From Amycolatopsis aidingensis (lineage in GTDB: Bacteria > Actinomycetota > Actinomycetes > Mycobacteriales > Pseudonocardiaceae): a stretch of 64,000 nt of DNA. Both the position numbers and the translations under genes were made by a program. Of the stretch, positions 41,706-50,668 are shown in pieces; position 1 is the stretch's first letter; each line of letters opens with the position of its first letter. Location of the stretch: NCBI RefSeq assembly GCF_018885265.1, contig NZ_CP076538.1, forward strand, positions 1,023,501 to 1,087,500, given 5' to 3'. The notes beneath the pieces were generated by a model, which saw nothing but the letters and a program-made list of their open reading frames with translations, did no database searches and was not told the DNA's origin.

Positions 41706-42365
41706 TTGCGGCTGCTGATCGTCGAGGACGAACGCCTGCTCGCGGACACCGTCGCCGAGGGGCTGCGCAGGTTCTCCATGGCGGTGGACGTGGCATACGA
41801 CGGGACCTCCGCCATGGAGCGGGTGGGGGTGCACGACTACGACGTGGTGGTGCTCGACCGCGACCTGCCAGGGGTGCACGGCGACGAGGTGTGCCGGGCG
41901 CTGCTGGATTCCGGCGGCGAGGTGAAGGTCCTGATGCTCACCGCCTCCGGGGAGGTGGAGGACAGGGTGGCCGGGCTCGGGCTCGGCGCGGACGACTACC
42001 TGACCAAACCCTTCGCCTTCGCCGAGCTGGTCGCCAGGGTGCAGGCACTGGGCAGGCGGGCCCGGCCCGCGCTGCCGCCGGTGCTGGAGAACGCGGGGGT
42101 GGTACTCGACCTGCCCCGGCACCAGGCGTCCCGGGACGGGCGGTTCCTGCCGCTGTCCCCGAAGGAGTTCAGCGTGCTGCATGTGCTGATGCGGGCGGAG
42201 GGCACGGTGGTGAGTGCCGAGGAGCTGCTGGAGAAGGCCTGGGACGAGCACGCCGACCCGTTCACCAACGCGGTCCGGGTGGCGGTGATGACCCTGCGGC
42301 GCAAGCTGGGCACGCCCGAGCTGATCCACACCGTGCCGGGCGCGGGCTACCGGTTCGGCTCGTGA
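41706..42365 (+). CDS. OmpR family response regulator
   Basis: 219 residues from a TTG with AGGAGGAA upstream. Receiver domain: acidic pair in IVEDERLL, phospho-acceptor Asp in VVLDRDLPG, Thr in LMLTASGE and Lys in YLTKPFAF. C-terminal winged helix: LSPKEFSVLHVLMRAEGTVVSAEELLEKAW ... VRVAVMTLRRKLG. It acts with the downstream kinase and probably on the divergent MacB-like export operon. Confidence 0.93.
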   Translation: MRLLIVEDERLLADTVAEGLRRFSMAVDVAYDGTSAMERVGVHDYDVVVLDRDLPGVHGDEVCRALLDSGGEVKVLMLTASGEVEDRVAGLGLGADDYLTKPFAFAELVARVQALGRRARPALPPVLENAGVVLDLPRHQASRDGRFLPLSPKEFSVLHVLMRAEGTVVSAEELLEKAWDEHADPFTNAVRVAVMTLRRKLGTPELIHTVPGAGYRFGS

Positions 42366-43522
42366 GGCTCTCGGTCCGCACCCGGCTCACCGTGATCTAC
42401 GGTGGGCTGTTCCTGCTCGCAGGCCTCGTCCTGCTGCTCATCAACTACCTGCTGGTGGAGAGCAGGCTGCCGGACGCCACCGGGTTCGCCAGCACCCAGC
42501 TGGAGCAGAACCCCGCGATCACCGCGCAACCCGCGACCCCGGCCATCCCTTCGGACGGCATCGCGCTGCGGCGGGCCGAGGCGGCCGAGGCCATGACCAT
42601 CTCCCTCGAGGAGTACCGTGCCTCCGCGCTGAACACGCTGCTGCTGCAGTCCGGGGTGGCGCTGGTGGTGGCGGCGGCGCTCGCGGGCGGGTTCGGCTGG
42701 CTGATCGCCGGGCGGGCGCTGCGCCCGGTGCACGACATCACCACGACCGCGCGCAGGCTCGGCGCGGAGAACCTGGATCGCCGGATCGACCACGATGGCC
42801 CGCAGGACGAGCTCAAGGAACTCGCCGACACCTTCGACGGCATGCTGGACCGGCTGGCCACCGCTTTCGACAGCCAGCGGCGGTTCGTCGCGAACGCCTC
42901 GCACGAGCTGCGCACCCCGCTCGCGGTGCAGCGCACCCTGGTGGAGGTGGCGCTCGCCGATCCCGAGGCCACCCCGGAGCTGCGCAGGCTGGCCGGCCAG
43001 CTGCTGCACACCGGCGAGCGCAGCGAGCGGCTGATCGACGGGCTGCTCACCCTGGCCCGCAGCGACCGCGGTCTCGCGGGCCGCGCGCCGGTCCGGCTGG
43101 ACGAGCTGACCAAGCGGGTGCTCGCGGCCACCGCCGACCTCGCCACCGAGCGGGAGGTGACCGTGCGCCCGCGGCTGCGGCCGTGCACCGTCGCCGGGGA
43201 CGAGGTGCTGCTGGAACGCCTGGTGGAGAACCTGGTGCGCAACGCGCTGCACTACAACGAGCCGGGTGGAGAGGTCACCGTCCGGGTCGGCGGCACAGCC
43301 GCGCTGGTGGTGACCAACACCGGCCCCGAGGTCACCGAGGCGGAGATCCCGGCGTTGTTCGAACCGTTCCGCAGGCACGGAACCGAGCGCACCGGCGCCA
43401 CCGGCGGGGTCGGGCTGGGCCTTTCCATCGTGCGCTCGGTGGCGCAGGCCCATGGCGGCGAGGTGCACGCCGAACCCGGCCCGGCAGGCGGCCTGCAGGT
43501 CACCGTCAGCTGGTGGGGGTGA
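42362..43522 (+). CDS. sensor histidine kinase
   Basis: 386 residues from a GTG overlapping the response-regulator stop. Two membrane helices (VIYGGLFLLAGLVLLLINYLLV; SGVALVVAAALAGGFGWLIAG) flank a short sensor loop of about 75 residues. HAMP follows, then the H box ANASHELRTPLAVQ, N box LVENLVRNALHYNE and G box GGVGLGLSIV. Typical envelope-sensing kinase; the signal may be a compound exported by the adjacent MacB-like system. Confidence 0.93.
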   Translation: MRLSVRTRLTVIYGGLFLLAGLVLLLINYLLVESRLPDATGFASTQLEQNPAITAQPATPAIPSDGIALRRAEAAEAMTISLEEYRASALNTLLLQSGVALVVAAALAGGFGWLIAGRALRPVHDITTTARRLGAENLDRRIDHDGPQDELKELADTFDGMLDRLATAFDSQRRFVANASHELRTPLAVQRTLVEVALADPEATPELRRLAGQLLHTGERSERLIDGLLTLARSDRGLAGRAPVRLDELTKRVLAATADLATEREVTVRPRLRPCTVAGDEVLLERLVENLVRNALHYNEPGGEVTVRVGGTAALVVTNTGPEVTEAEIPALFEPFRRHGTERTGATGGVGLGLSIVRSVAQAHGGEVHAEPGPAGGLQVTVSWWG

Positions 43523-44462
43523 GGGCTGGCACGAAGTCGGGGTCGACCTGGGCGGCCAGGTCCTCCCCGGTGCGGGCGTTGCCCCAGGCGCGGGCGTTGC
43601 GCAGGTGGAACTCCACGGCCTGGGCCTGGTAGCGCGCCCAGTCCCTGGTCACCGAGTCCACCTCGGCCAGCATCCGGCCCAGGGTGTCCAGGTTGTGCGG
43701 TTCCAGCTCGCCGATCGGCCGGGACCGGCCGCGCTCGGCCGCCCGCACGTGGGCCGAGCTGACCAGCCAGCCGAGCAGGTGCTCGCCGACCTCCGCGCGC
43801 AGGAAGTCCACATCCTCGGCGTCGGTGACCTTGTTGCCGATCACCACCAGGCGCACGCCGAAGTCCCGCGCGTACTCGGCGTACTGCCGGTAGACACCCA
43901 CGCTGCGCACGGTGGGCTCGCAGACGAGGAAGGTCACGTCGAACCGGGTGAACAGGCCGGAGGCGAAGGCGTCGGCGCCCGCGGTCATGTCCAGCACCAC
44001 GTACTCGCCCTGGCCGTCCACCAGGTGGTTGAGCAGCAGTTCGGCCGCGCCGACCTTGGAGTGGTAGCAGGACACCCCGAGGTCGTCCTCGGCGAACCGC
44101 CCGGTGACCGCGAGCCGGATCCCGTTCACCTCGCGGAAGCAGGCCGCCGAGATCGGGTTGTCCGCGAACGGGGTGAGCAGCCGGGAGCCCCGTCCCGGCG
44201 GGGTGGTTTTGATCATCGCCTCCGGGCCGGAGATGCGCGGGTTGTCGCCACGCAGGTGCTCCTTGATCAGCGGAAGGTGGTCGCCGAGGGTCGGCAACTC
44301 CGCGGCCTGCTGCTCACTGGCCCCGATCGCGACCGCCAGATGCTGGTTGATGTCCGCGTCGATGGCCAGCACGGGGTGGCCGGAGCCGGAAAGGTAGCTG
44401 GTGAACAGTGCGGCGAGCGTGGTCTTGCCGCTGCCGCCCTTGCCGACGAAGGCAACTTTCAT
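43506..44462 (-). CDS. CooC/MinD-like P-loop ATPase
   Basis: 318 residues. Deviant Walker A KVAFVGKGGSGKTTLA with the leading Lys of the MinD/ParA group, then AIDADINQHLAVAIG and VVLDMTAGADAFASGLF. CooC-type maturation ATPases (nickel insertion) look similar, but no nickel enzyme is nearby. VGNKV-like base recognition appears as VVIGNKVTDAEDVDF. Overlaps the kinase gene end by 17 bp (convergent). Client unknown. Confidence 0.82.
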   Translation of the reverse strand: MKVAFVGKGGSGKTTLAALFTSYLSGSGHPVLAIDADINQHLAVAIGASEQQAAELPTLGDHLPLIKEHLRGDNPRISGPEAMIKTTPPGRGSRLLTPFADNPISAACFREVNGIRLAVTGRFAEDDLGVSCYHSKVGAAELLLNHLVDGQGEYVVLDMTAGADAFASGLFTRFDVTFLVCEPTVRSVGVYRQYAEYARDFGVRLVVIGNKVTDAEDVDFLRAEVGEHLLGWLVSSAHVRAAERGRSRPIGELEPHNLDTLGRMLAEVDSVTRDWARYQAQAVEFHLRNARAWGNARTGEDLAAQVDPDFVPALTPTS

Positions 44463-44587
44463 GACGGGACTCCCGAAGCGCTAGTGAAGATGGGATCGGT
44501 TTTCATTACTTTGCGGGCGCCAAGGTACACCGAACGGCCGAACCTCGAACGAGCGATGGCCGGGGCCGAGCGAGTTAGGGTGGGGAT

Positions 44588-46018
44588 GTGCCTTCCTCCG
44601 TGATCCGCACGACCGGCGCGGACGGCGACTTCGCCGCGTTACGCGCCGAGTTCGAGCTGCCGGAGGGCTTCCCGTCCGAGGTGCTGGCCGAGGCGGAGGC
44701 GGTGGCTGGCGATCCCGCGGAGTTCGCAGGCGGCAGGGTGGACGCCACCGACCTGCCGTTCGTGACCATCGACCCGCCGGGCTCCAAGGATCTCGACCAG
44801 GCCACGCTGATCGAACGCACCGGCTCCGGTGGGTTCCGGGTGCACTACGCCATCGCCGATCTGGTCGCCTTCGTGCCGGCGGGCGGGGCGATCGACCGGG
44901 AGTCCCGCGCCCGCGGGCAGACCCTCTACCTCCCGGACGGGACCATCCCGCTGCACCCGCCGGAACTGTCCGAGGGCGCAGCCAGCCTGCTGCCCGGCGA
45001 GGTGCGGCCCGCGGTGTGGTGGACCATCGATACCGACGCAGCGGGCGAGCCGGAGCGGGTCCGGGTGCGGCGTGCACTGGTCCGCTCGAGCGCACAGCTG
45101 GACTATGAGTCGGTGCAGGCAGCCTTCGACGCGGGTACCCCACCGGAGCCGGTGGCCGCGCTGGCCGACTTCGGCAGGCTGCGCGGGGAGCTGGCCGTCC
45201 GGCGCGGCGCGGTCGAGCCGCAGCTGCCGGAACAGGAGATCCACGGCGGGGAGGCGGACGGCTGGACCCTCGGCCTGCGGCCGCGCAACGAGGTCGAGGC
45301 GTGGAACGCCGAACTGTCCCTGCTCACCGGCATGTCCGCGGCCGGGATCATGCTGGAGGCCGGGATCGGCGTGCTGCGCACGCTGCCCGCACCGGACGAG
45401 GCCACGCTGGACTGGCTACGCCGCTCCGCGGCCGCGCTCGGGATCACCTGGCCCGCGGGCACCAGCGTTTCCGAGCTGCTCTGCACCCTGGACGCCACCC
45501 GCCCGGAGTCGCTGGCTTTCTACGCCTGCACCACCCGCATGCTGCGCGGGGCAGGCTACACCAGCTTCCACTCCGGACCGCCGGAACTGGCGGCCCATGC
45601 CGGGATCGGCGGCCCGTACGCGCATGTCACCGCGCCGATCCGGCGGCTGGTCGACCGGTTCGGCACCGAGGTCTGCCTCGCGGTCACCGCGGGACGGCCG
45701 GTGCCGGACTGGGTGCGCGCGGCGCTGGCCGAGCTGCCCGAGGTGATGAGCGCGTCCGACCTGCTGGCGGCCAAGGTGGAGCGAGCCTGCCTGGACCAGG
45801 TCGAGTCCTGGATCCTCGCCGAGCAGATCGGTGGCCGGTTCAGCGCGGTGGTGCTGCGCGCGGACGCCACCAGGGCCGAGGTGCTGATCGAGGACCCGCC
45901 GGTACTGGGCAAGTGCGCAGGCGCGGGACTACCGGAAGGGGAACGGATCGCGGTGCGGCTGACCGATGTGGACGTGCGGCGGCGCAAGGTGTGGTTCGAG
46001 CGGTGGGCCGATGAGTGA
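44588..46018 (+). CDS. RNB-domain ribonuclease (RNase II/R family, short actinobacterial form)
   Basis: 476 residues from a GTG. The catalytic RNB block reads DLPFVTIDPPGSKDLDQA, with the Asp cluster that binds Mg2+, followed by HYAIADLVAFV, LYLPDGTIPLHPPELS and later YTSFHSGPPELAAHAGIGGPYAHVTAPIRR, which holds the conserved substrate-clamping end. No N-terminal cold-shock domains and only a short S1-like tail (FSAVVLRADATRAEVLIEDPPV), as in other actinobacteria. Overlaps the DUF4326 gene by 8 bp. Confidence 0.9.
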   Translation: MPSSVIRTTGADGDFAALRAEFELPEGFPSEVLAEAEAVAGDPAEFAGGRVDATDLPFVTIDPPGSKDLDQATLIERTGSGGFRVHYAIADLVAFVPAGGAIDRESRARGQTLYLPDGTIPLHPPELSEGAASLLPGEVRPAVWWTIDTDAAGEPERVRVRRALVRSSAQLDYESVQAAFDAGTPPEPVAALADFGRLRGELAVRRGAVEPQLPEQEIHGGEADGWTLGLRPRNEVEAWNAELSLLTGMSAAGIMLEAGIGVLRTLPAPDEATLDWLRRSAAALGITWPAGTSVSELLCTLDATRPESLAFYACTTRMLRGAGYTSFHSGPPELAAHAGIGGPYAHVTAPIRRLVDRFGTEVCLAVTAGRPVPDWVRAALAELPEVMSASDLLAAKVERACLDQVESWILAEQIGGRFSAVVLRADATRAEVLIEDPPVLGKCAGAGLPEGERIAVRLTDVDVRRRKVWFERWADE

Positions 46019-46424
46019 CCGGCCGCAGTCCCTTCCGGACGAGGCGGACCGCTGGTCCGCCGCGGAGCGGGAAATCGCCGAGTCGGTGCTGGCCGGGCAC
46101 GCGGCCGTGGTGAACGTGCGCAAGTCCGGCCCGCACCAGCGGCTGGTGCCCTGGCTGGTGCGGCACGACCTGATCAGCTATGTCGGGCATGCCGGCCCCC
46201 GGCACTCCTGGCCGGAGTCCGGGTTCGCCAACCCGTTCGTCCGCGAGGCCAAACAGGACCGGCAGGCCATGGTCCAGCATTACCGGGAGTACCTTGCCAG
46301 GCAGCCGGACCTGCTGCGCCGCCTGCGCGCGGGGGAGCTGGACGGCCGGGCGCTCGGCTGCTGGTGTGCGCCCAAACCCTGCCACGCCGACGTTCTGCTG
46401 GAATACCTCGAAGCCGACCGGTAG
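46011..46424 (+). CDS. DUF4326 family protein
   Basis: 137 residues from the ATG at 46011, which sits inside the end of the RNase gene. The DUF4326 marks are AVVNVRKSG near residue 35 and the closing LGCWCAPKPCHADVLLEYL, whose Cys-x-Cys/Cys-His arrangement could bind metal. Function unknown. Coupling to an RNase suggests a nucleic-acid role, which is inference. Confidence 0.88.
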   Translation: MSDRPQSLPDEADRWSAAEREIAESVLAGHAAVVNVRKSGPHQRLVPWLVRHDLISYVGHAGPRHSWPESGFANPFVREAKQDRQAMVQHYREYLARQPDLLRRLRAGELDGRALGCWCAPKPCHADVLLEYLEADR

Positions 46425-46499
46425 CTCAGTGCCTGTTGCTGAACGCGCGACACGATCGGCTCGGCCGGGGCGGCAAAGTCCAGCTCAGGAACAGGTTTC

Positions 46500-47489
46500 T
46501 CAGGCGGCCGCGGCGAAGCGGTCGGTCGCCAGCCGTAGCTCGTGCAGCACCCCGGGATCGTTCACCGCGTGCCCCGCGTTCGGCAGGATCCTCAGCTCGG
46601 AGCCGGGCCAGGCCTGGTGCAGCTGGTAGGCGGTCACCGGCGGGCAGACCAGGTCGTAGCGGCCCTGCACGATCACCCCTGGGATGCCCTGCAGCTTGGC
46701 CGCGTCCCGGATGAGCTGCCCCTCGTCCAGCCAGGCCCCGTGCGCGAAGTAGTGCAGCGCGATCCGGGCGAACGGCACCGCGAACTCCGGCCGCGCGTAG
46801 TTGCTGCGGAAACTCTCCTGCGGCAGGACGGAGACGATCGCGCCTTCCCACGCACTCCACGCCACCGCGGCCCGCTCCCGCACGGCCGGGTCCGGGTCGT
46901 CCAGCAGCCGCCGATAGCCGGCCAGCGGATCCGCCCGCCCGGCCTCGTCCAGCGGGGCGAGGTAGCTCGCCCACTCCTCGGGGAACAGCTGCCCCGCCCC
47001 GCCACGGTAGATCCAGTCGAGCTCGCCGCGCCGCGCGGTGAACACCCCGCGCAGCACGATCTCGCTCACCCTGCCGGGGTGCGTCTGCGCGTAGGCCAGC
47101 GCCAGCGTGGCGCCCCAGGAACCGCCGAACAGCTGCCAGCGCTCGATCCGCAGGTGCTCCCGCAGCCGTTCCATATCCGCGACCAGGTGCCAGGTCGTGT
47201 TCGCGCCGAGGCCGTCCAGGCCGTCGAGCGCCCCGAGCCCGCCGAGTGCCTCGGCGGCGTGCGGAGTGCTGCGGCCCGCACCGCGCTGGTCGAACAGCAC
47301 GATGCGGTAGACCAGCGGGTCGAAATGCCTGCGGGCCAGCGGGGCGAGCCCGCTGCCGGGGCCGCCGTGCAGCACCACGACGGGTTTGCCCACGGGGTTA
47401 CCGCAGGCCTCCCAGTACACGGTGTTGCCATCGCCGACGTCCAGCTTGCCGTGCTCGTACGGCTGGATCGGCGGGTACAGCTCGTTCAT
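46500..47489 (-). CDS. pip: prolyl aminopeptidase (proline iminopeptidase), S33
   Basis: 329 residues. Alpha/beta hydrolase of clan SC: oxyanion loop VLHGGPGSG, nucleophile elbow GGSWGATLAL, catalytic Asp region VIVQGRYDLVCPP and His in NAGHAVND. It removes N-terminal proline from peptides. It is cytoplasmic and single-gene in appearance, 70 bp from panB on the same strand. Confidence 0.93.
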   Translation of the reverse strand: MNELYPPIQPYEHGKLDVGDGNTVYWEACGNPVGKPVVVLHGGPGSGLAPLARRHFDPLVYRIVLFDQRGAGRSTPHAAEALGGLGALDGLDGLGANTTWHLVADMERLREHLRIERWQLFGGSWGATLALAYAQTHPGRVSEIVLRGVFTARRGELDWIYRGGAGQLFPEEWASYLAPLDEAGRADPLAGYRRLLDDPDPAVRERAAVAWSAWEGAIVSVLPQESFRSNYARPEFAVPFARIALHYFAHGAWLDEGQLIRDAAKLQGIPGVIVQGRYDLVCPPVTAYQLHQAWPGSELRILPNAGHAVNDPGVLHELRLATDRFAAAA

Positions 47490-47561
47490 GCCCTTCCACT
47501 CCGCCGGACCTGGGTGTACCCCGCTGCCGACGGGCGCTCCCCGCGCCCGCTGCGACGCAGC

Positions 47562-48455
47562 CTAGTGGAACGAGTGTTCCGGGGCGGGGAACTCGCCGCG
47601 GCGGACCTCCTCGGCGAAGGCGGTCGCGGCAGCGGAGAGTACCCCGGCCAGGTCGGCGTAGCGCTTGACGAACCGGGGAGCCTTGCCCCGGCGCAGCCCT
47701 GCCATGTCCTGCCAGACCAGCACCTGCGCGTCGCAGTCCGGGCCCGCCCCGATCCCGATGGTCGGGATCCGCAGCTCATGGGTGACCCGTTTGGCGGTCT
47801 CGGCCGGGACCATCTCCATCACCACCGCGAACGCCCCGGCCTCCTGCAGGGCCACCGCGTCGGCCAGCAGCTCATCGGCCGCCGCGCCGCGTCCCTGCAC
47901 CCGGTAGCCACCCAGGTTGTGCTCGCTCTGCGGGGTGAAACCGATATGGCCCATCACCGGCACCCCCGCCGAGGTCAGCGCCTGGACATGCGGTGCGAAG
48001 GCCCGGCCGCCCTCCAGCTTCACCGCGTGCGCGCGGCCCTCCTTCATGAACCGCACCGAGGTGGCCAGCGCCTGCTCGGCGGACAGCTGATAGGAGCCGA
48101 ACGGCAGGTCGGCCACCACCAGCGCACGTTTCACCGATCGGGTGACGCCGCGGACCAGCGGCAGCAACTCGTCCACGGTGACCGGCAGCGAGGTGTCGTA
48201 GCCGAACACGTTGTTCGCCGCGGAGTCGCCGACCAGCAGCACCGGGATCCCGGCCTCGTCGAACAGTTCGGCGGTGTACATGTCGTAGGCGGTGAGCATG
48301 GGCCAGGGCTCGCCCCGTTCCTTGAGCTCCCGCAGGTGATGCACGCGGACCTTGCGGCCCTGCGGACCGGCCTGGGCCGGCGGCGCGGTGGAGCCGGACC
48401 CGTACGGGGCGGGCTGCTCGCCCGCGGCGCCAGGGTTGGTTTCGGGGGTGGACAT
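47562..48455 (-). CDS. panB: 3-methyl-2-oxobutanoate hydroxymethyltransferase
   Basis: 297 residues from the ATG at 48455; a longer frame upstream has no similarity. After a Pro/Gly-rich lead of about 35 residues the KPHB fold begins at [21 protein letters not shown]. Metal and substrate residues lie in [28 protein letters not shown] and MEMVP, then [19 protein letters not shown]. First step of pantothenate synthesis. Same neighbourhood as mycobacterial panB (Rv2225). Confidence 0.95.
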   Translation of the reverse strand: MSTPETNPGAAGEQPAPYGSGSTAPPAQAGPQGRKVRVHHLRELKERGEPWPMLTAYDMYTAELFDEAGIPVLLVGDSAANNVFGYDTSLPVTVDELLPLVRGVTRSVKRALVVADLPFGSYQLSAEQALATSVRFMKEGRAHAVKLEGGRAFAPHVQALTSAGVPVMGHIGFTPQSEHNLGGYRVQGRGAAADELLADAVALQEAGAFAVVMEMVPAETAKRVTHELRIPTIGIGAGPDCDAQVLVWQDMAGLRRGKAPRFVKRYADLAGVLSAAATAFAEEVRRGEFPAPEHSFH

Positions 48456-48481
48456 CGTTGTCGACCTTCCTTCCCTCGAGG

Positions 48482-48495
48482 CCCTGATATCAGGG
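48482..48495. promoter_or_regulatory. 14-bp palindrome upstream of panB
   Basis: CCCTGATATCAGGG is a perfect palindrome 27 bp before the panB start codon, in the leader or promoter. Likely a repressor site; regulator unknown. Confidence 0.4.
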
Positions 48496-48674
48496 TCCCC
48501 GGGTAGTTCGGCGGGTGCACCTCGAAGCGTGGCACCACCGCGGGGCGAACCCAAGATCGTGCGATGAGCTTCACAGGCTTCCGCCCAGCCGGCGGACGGG
48601 GGAGGGCACGGTCCGATATCCGGTGACCGGCGTGGTGCGACATCCTTGCCCCTGCTGGCTAAGATCACCCCCGA

Positions 48675-48697
48675 CGATCACACCCGCCGTGTGATCG
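48675..48697. promoter_or_regulatory. 9-bp dyad downstream of a -10 element
   Basis: CGATCACAC and GTGTGATCG are separated by five bases. A good -10, TAAGAT (48660-48665), lies just before, so the dyad falls at the start of the transcript of the DUF998 unit, as an operator or RNA hairpin. Confidence 0.45.
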
Positions 48698-48724
48698 CAG
48701 CCAGGAGCAGGCAATTGGAGTGTT

Positions 48725-48799
48725 ATGCACGTTCGCTGGTGCGGCGGCCGCAGGCGCCTCGCCCGCAACAAGCCGCCGGTTGCCGGATCACTCGAATGA
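48725..48799 (+). CDS. 24-residue leader ORF coupled to the DUF998 gene
   Basis: ATG at 48725 with TTGGAG 8 bp upstream; the frame encodes a short Arg-rich peptide starting MHVRWCGGRRRLARNK. Its TGA overlaps the ATG of the DUF998 gene (ATGA). Together with the -10 and dyad upstream this looks like a translated leader that sets downstream expression. Not otherwise recognised. Confidence 0.4.
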   Translation: MHVRWCGGRRRLARNKPPVAGSLE

Positions 48800-49458
48800 G
48801 CAGCGGCGTGCGGACGGCCCTGTACGCGGCCGTGGTGCTGATGGTGATCGGCGGGGTCGCCTACTGGTCGTGGCTGCTGGAGTTCTTCCTGCCCACCGGG
48901 CTGTCCCCGGTGCACGCCCGGATCGGCGAGGCCACCGCCGAAGGTCAGCCGTACCGGGACCTGTTCCGCACCGCCTACGTGGTGGCCGGGATCGCCTTCA
49001 TGCTCATGGTCCCGCCGCTGCTGCGGCTGGTGCCCGCGCAGACCTGGCCCAGGGTGGTCGTGCTGCTGCTCGGGATCTTCGGGCTGAACGTGCTGCTCAG
49101 CGCGCTGTTCACGCTGGACTGCGCGCCTTCGGCCAGCCAGCGCTGCCGGGACCTGATCGCCGAGGGCGAGGTCTCGGTCGCCCACCAGATCCACTTCGCC
49201 ACGGCATGGGTCACCACGGCCATCCAGCTGGCCGCGGCGGCGTGTGTCGAACGGTGGTGGCTCGGCGGCTGGCGGACCGCGGCCAGGGTGGCCTTCGTGA
49301 TCGTGCTGGCCGCCGCGATCGTGGTGGCGATCCTGGAATCCTTCGGTTCCGGGCAGTTCGTCGGTCTGCTGGTGCGGCTGCAGCTGGTGACCATGGTCGG
49401 GTTGCTCTTCGTCGGTGCCGCCTACCTGCTGAACGCCTCCCGGCTGCGCCCCTGGTGA
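48796..49458 (+). CDS. DUF998-like membrane protein
   Basis: 220 residues from the ATG at 48796. Six hydrophobic helices are visible (LYAAVVLMVIGGVAYWSWLL, AYVVAGIAFMLMVPPLL, VVVLLLGIFGLNVLLSALF, and three in the C-terminal half), with the family's LFTLDCAPS and VAHQIHF blocks. Function unknown. Divergent from panB. Confidence 0.78.
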   Translation: MSSGVRTALYAAVVLMVIGGVAYWSWLLEFFLPTGLSPVHARIGEATAEGQPYRDLFRTAYVVAGIAFMLMVPPLLRLVPAQTWPRVVVLLLGIFGLNVLLSALFTLDCAPSASQRCRDLIAEGEVSVAHQIHFATAWVTTAIQLAAAACVERWWLGGWRTAARVAFVIVLAAAIVVAILESFGSGQFVGLLVRLQLVTMVGLLFVGAAYLLNASRLRPW

Positions 49459-49544
49459 TCGGCTCGCGGAGCCGGAAACTGTCGGTGGCACGTGCCAGGA
49501 TCTCCGTATCGGGCCGGATGGGCCTGCCGACACTGGAGGTGGCC

Positions 49545-50135
49545 ATGCCTGGCAACGTTCGCCCCGTCACCGATGAGCGCGATGCCCTGCTCGCTTTTCT
49601 CGAACAGCAGCGTGACGTGCTGCGTATCGCGGCATACGGCCTGACCGAGGAGCAGGCGCGGGCCACCCCCACCGCCAGCTCGCTGAGCGTGGGCGGCCTG
49701 ATCAAGCACGTCACCGCGACCGAGCGCGGCTGGATGGACACCGTGCTGCAGCGTACCCAGCCGGTGACCCAGGAGCAGCTGGACAAGTACGGCGACGACT
49801 TCCTGCTCGGCGCGGACGAGACGCTCGCGGAGATCATCGCCGACTCCCGGCGCGCGGCCGAGGAGACCGAGGAGATCATCCGCGGCATCCCCGACCTCGG
49901 CCGGCCCGTCCCGGTGCCGGACGCGCCGTGGAACCCGAAGGACATCGAGGCCTGGTCGGTGCGGTGGGTGCTGCTGCACCTGATCGAGGAGATCGCCCGG
50001 CACGCAGGGCACGCCGATATCATCCGCGAGTCCGTGGACGGCGCCACCGCGTTCGAGCTGATGGCCGGTGCGGAGGACTGGCCGGAGACGCCGTGGATCA
50101 AACCGTGGCAACCCGCCGCGGTCGAGAACTCCTAG
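49545..50135 (+). CDS. DinB/MST-like (DUF664) family protein
   Basis: 196 residues from an ATG with GGAGGT upstream. Four-helix DinB fold with metal-ligand His in LIKHVTATERGW and in HLIEEIARHAGHADIIRE. Actinobacterial members are mycothiol-dependent or unknown metalloproteins. It ends four bases into the ogt gene, which is convergent. Confidence 0.9.
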   Translation: MPGNVRPVTDERDALLAFLEQQRDVLRIAAYGLTEEQARATPTASSLSVGGLIKHVTATERGWMDTVLQRTQPVTQEQLDKYGDDFLLGADETLAEIIADSRRAAEETEEIIRGIPDLGRPVPVPDAPWNPKDIEAWSVRWVLLHLIEEIARHAGHADIIRESVDGATAFELMAGAEDWPETPWIKPWQPAAVENS

Positions 50136-50668
50136 AACAGGGTCGGTTCCTCCAGGTAGACGCCCTCGGCTTCGAGCAGGCGCCGCTTGGTGTCCACTCC
50201 GCCGCGGGCGGAGAAGCCGCCAGCCTTGCCGCCCGCGGCAAGGATCCGGTGGCAGGGCACGATCGGCGCGAACGGGTTGTTGCCGAGGGCCTGGCCGACC
50301 GCACGGGCCGATCCCGGCATGCCGAGCAGGTGCGCGATCTCCCCATAGGTGCGGGTCTGGCCGGGTGGGATCGCCCTGGCGAGTTCGTAGACCCTGCGGT
50401 GGAACTCCGGTACCTCGGACATGTCCAGCGCCACCGCGGCGAGGTCACCCGGCTCGCCGCGCAGCAATGCCCGCACGCCCTCGATCGCCTGCCGCACCGC
50501 GGGCGGGGGCTCGGTCTCCGCGGCCGCCGGGAACCGGCCCCGCATGCGGGCCCGTGCCCGCTGCGCACTGCCCTCCGGCAGCTGGGCACCCAGCACCCGG
50601 TCCTCCGCCCACGCGATCGCGCAGGGGCCGAGGGCGGTCTCGAACACCGCGAAGCCGGTCGTCGTCAT
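50132..50668 (-). CDS. ogt: methylated-DNA-protein-cysteine methyltransferase
   Basis: 178 residues. Acceptor Cys in PIVPCHRIL, helix-turn-helix with RAVGQALGNNPF, and Arg finger region nearby. It repairs O6-methylguanine by suicide methyl transfer. The ATG overlaps the stop of the membrane protein gene upstream (ATGA). Confidence 0.94.
   Translation of the reverse strand: MTTTGFAVFETALGPCAIAWAEDRVLGAQLPEGSAQRARARMRGRFPAAAETEPPPAVRQAIEGVRALLRGEPGDLAAVALDMSEVPEFHRRVYELARAIPPGQTRTYGEIAHLLGMPGSARAVGQALGNNPFAPIVPCHRILAAGGKAGGFSARGGVDTKRRLLEAEGVYLEEPTLF

Noticed and set aside
44463..44587. Possible Zur-type box (TGAA...TTCA) between the CooC-like and RNB genes
   Set aside because: The arms are only partly complementary and too far apart to support a Zur site.
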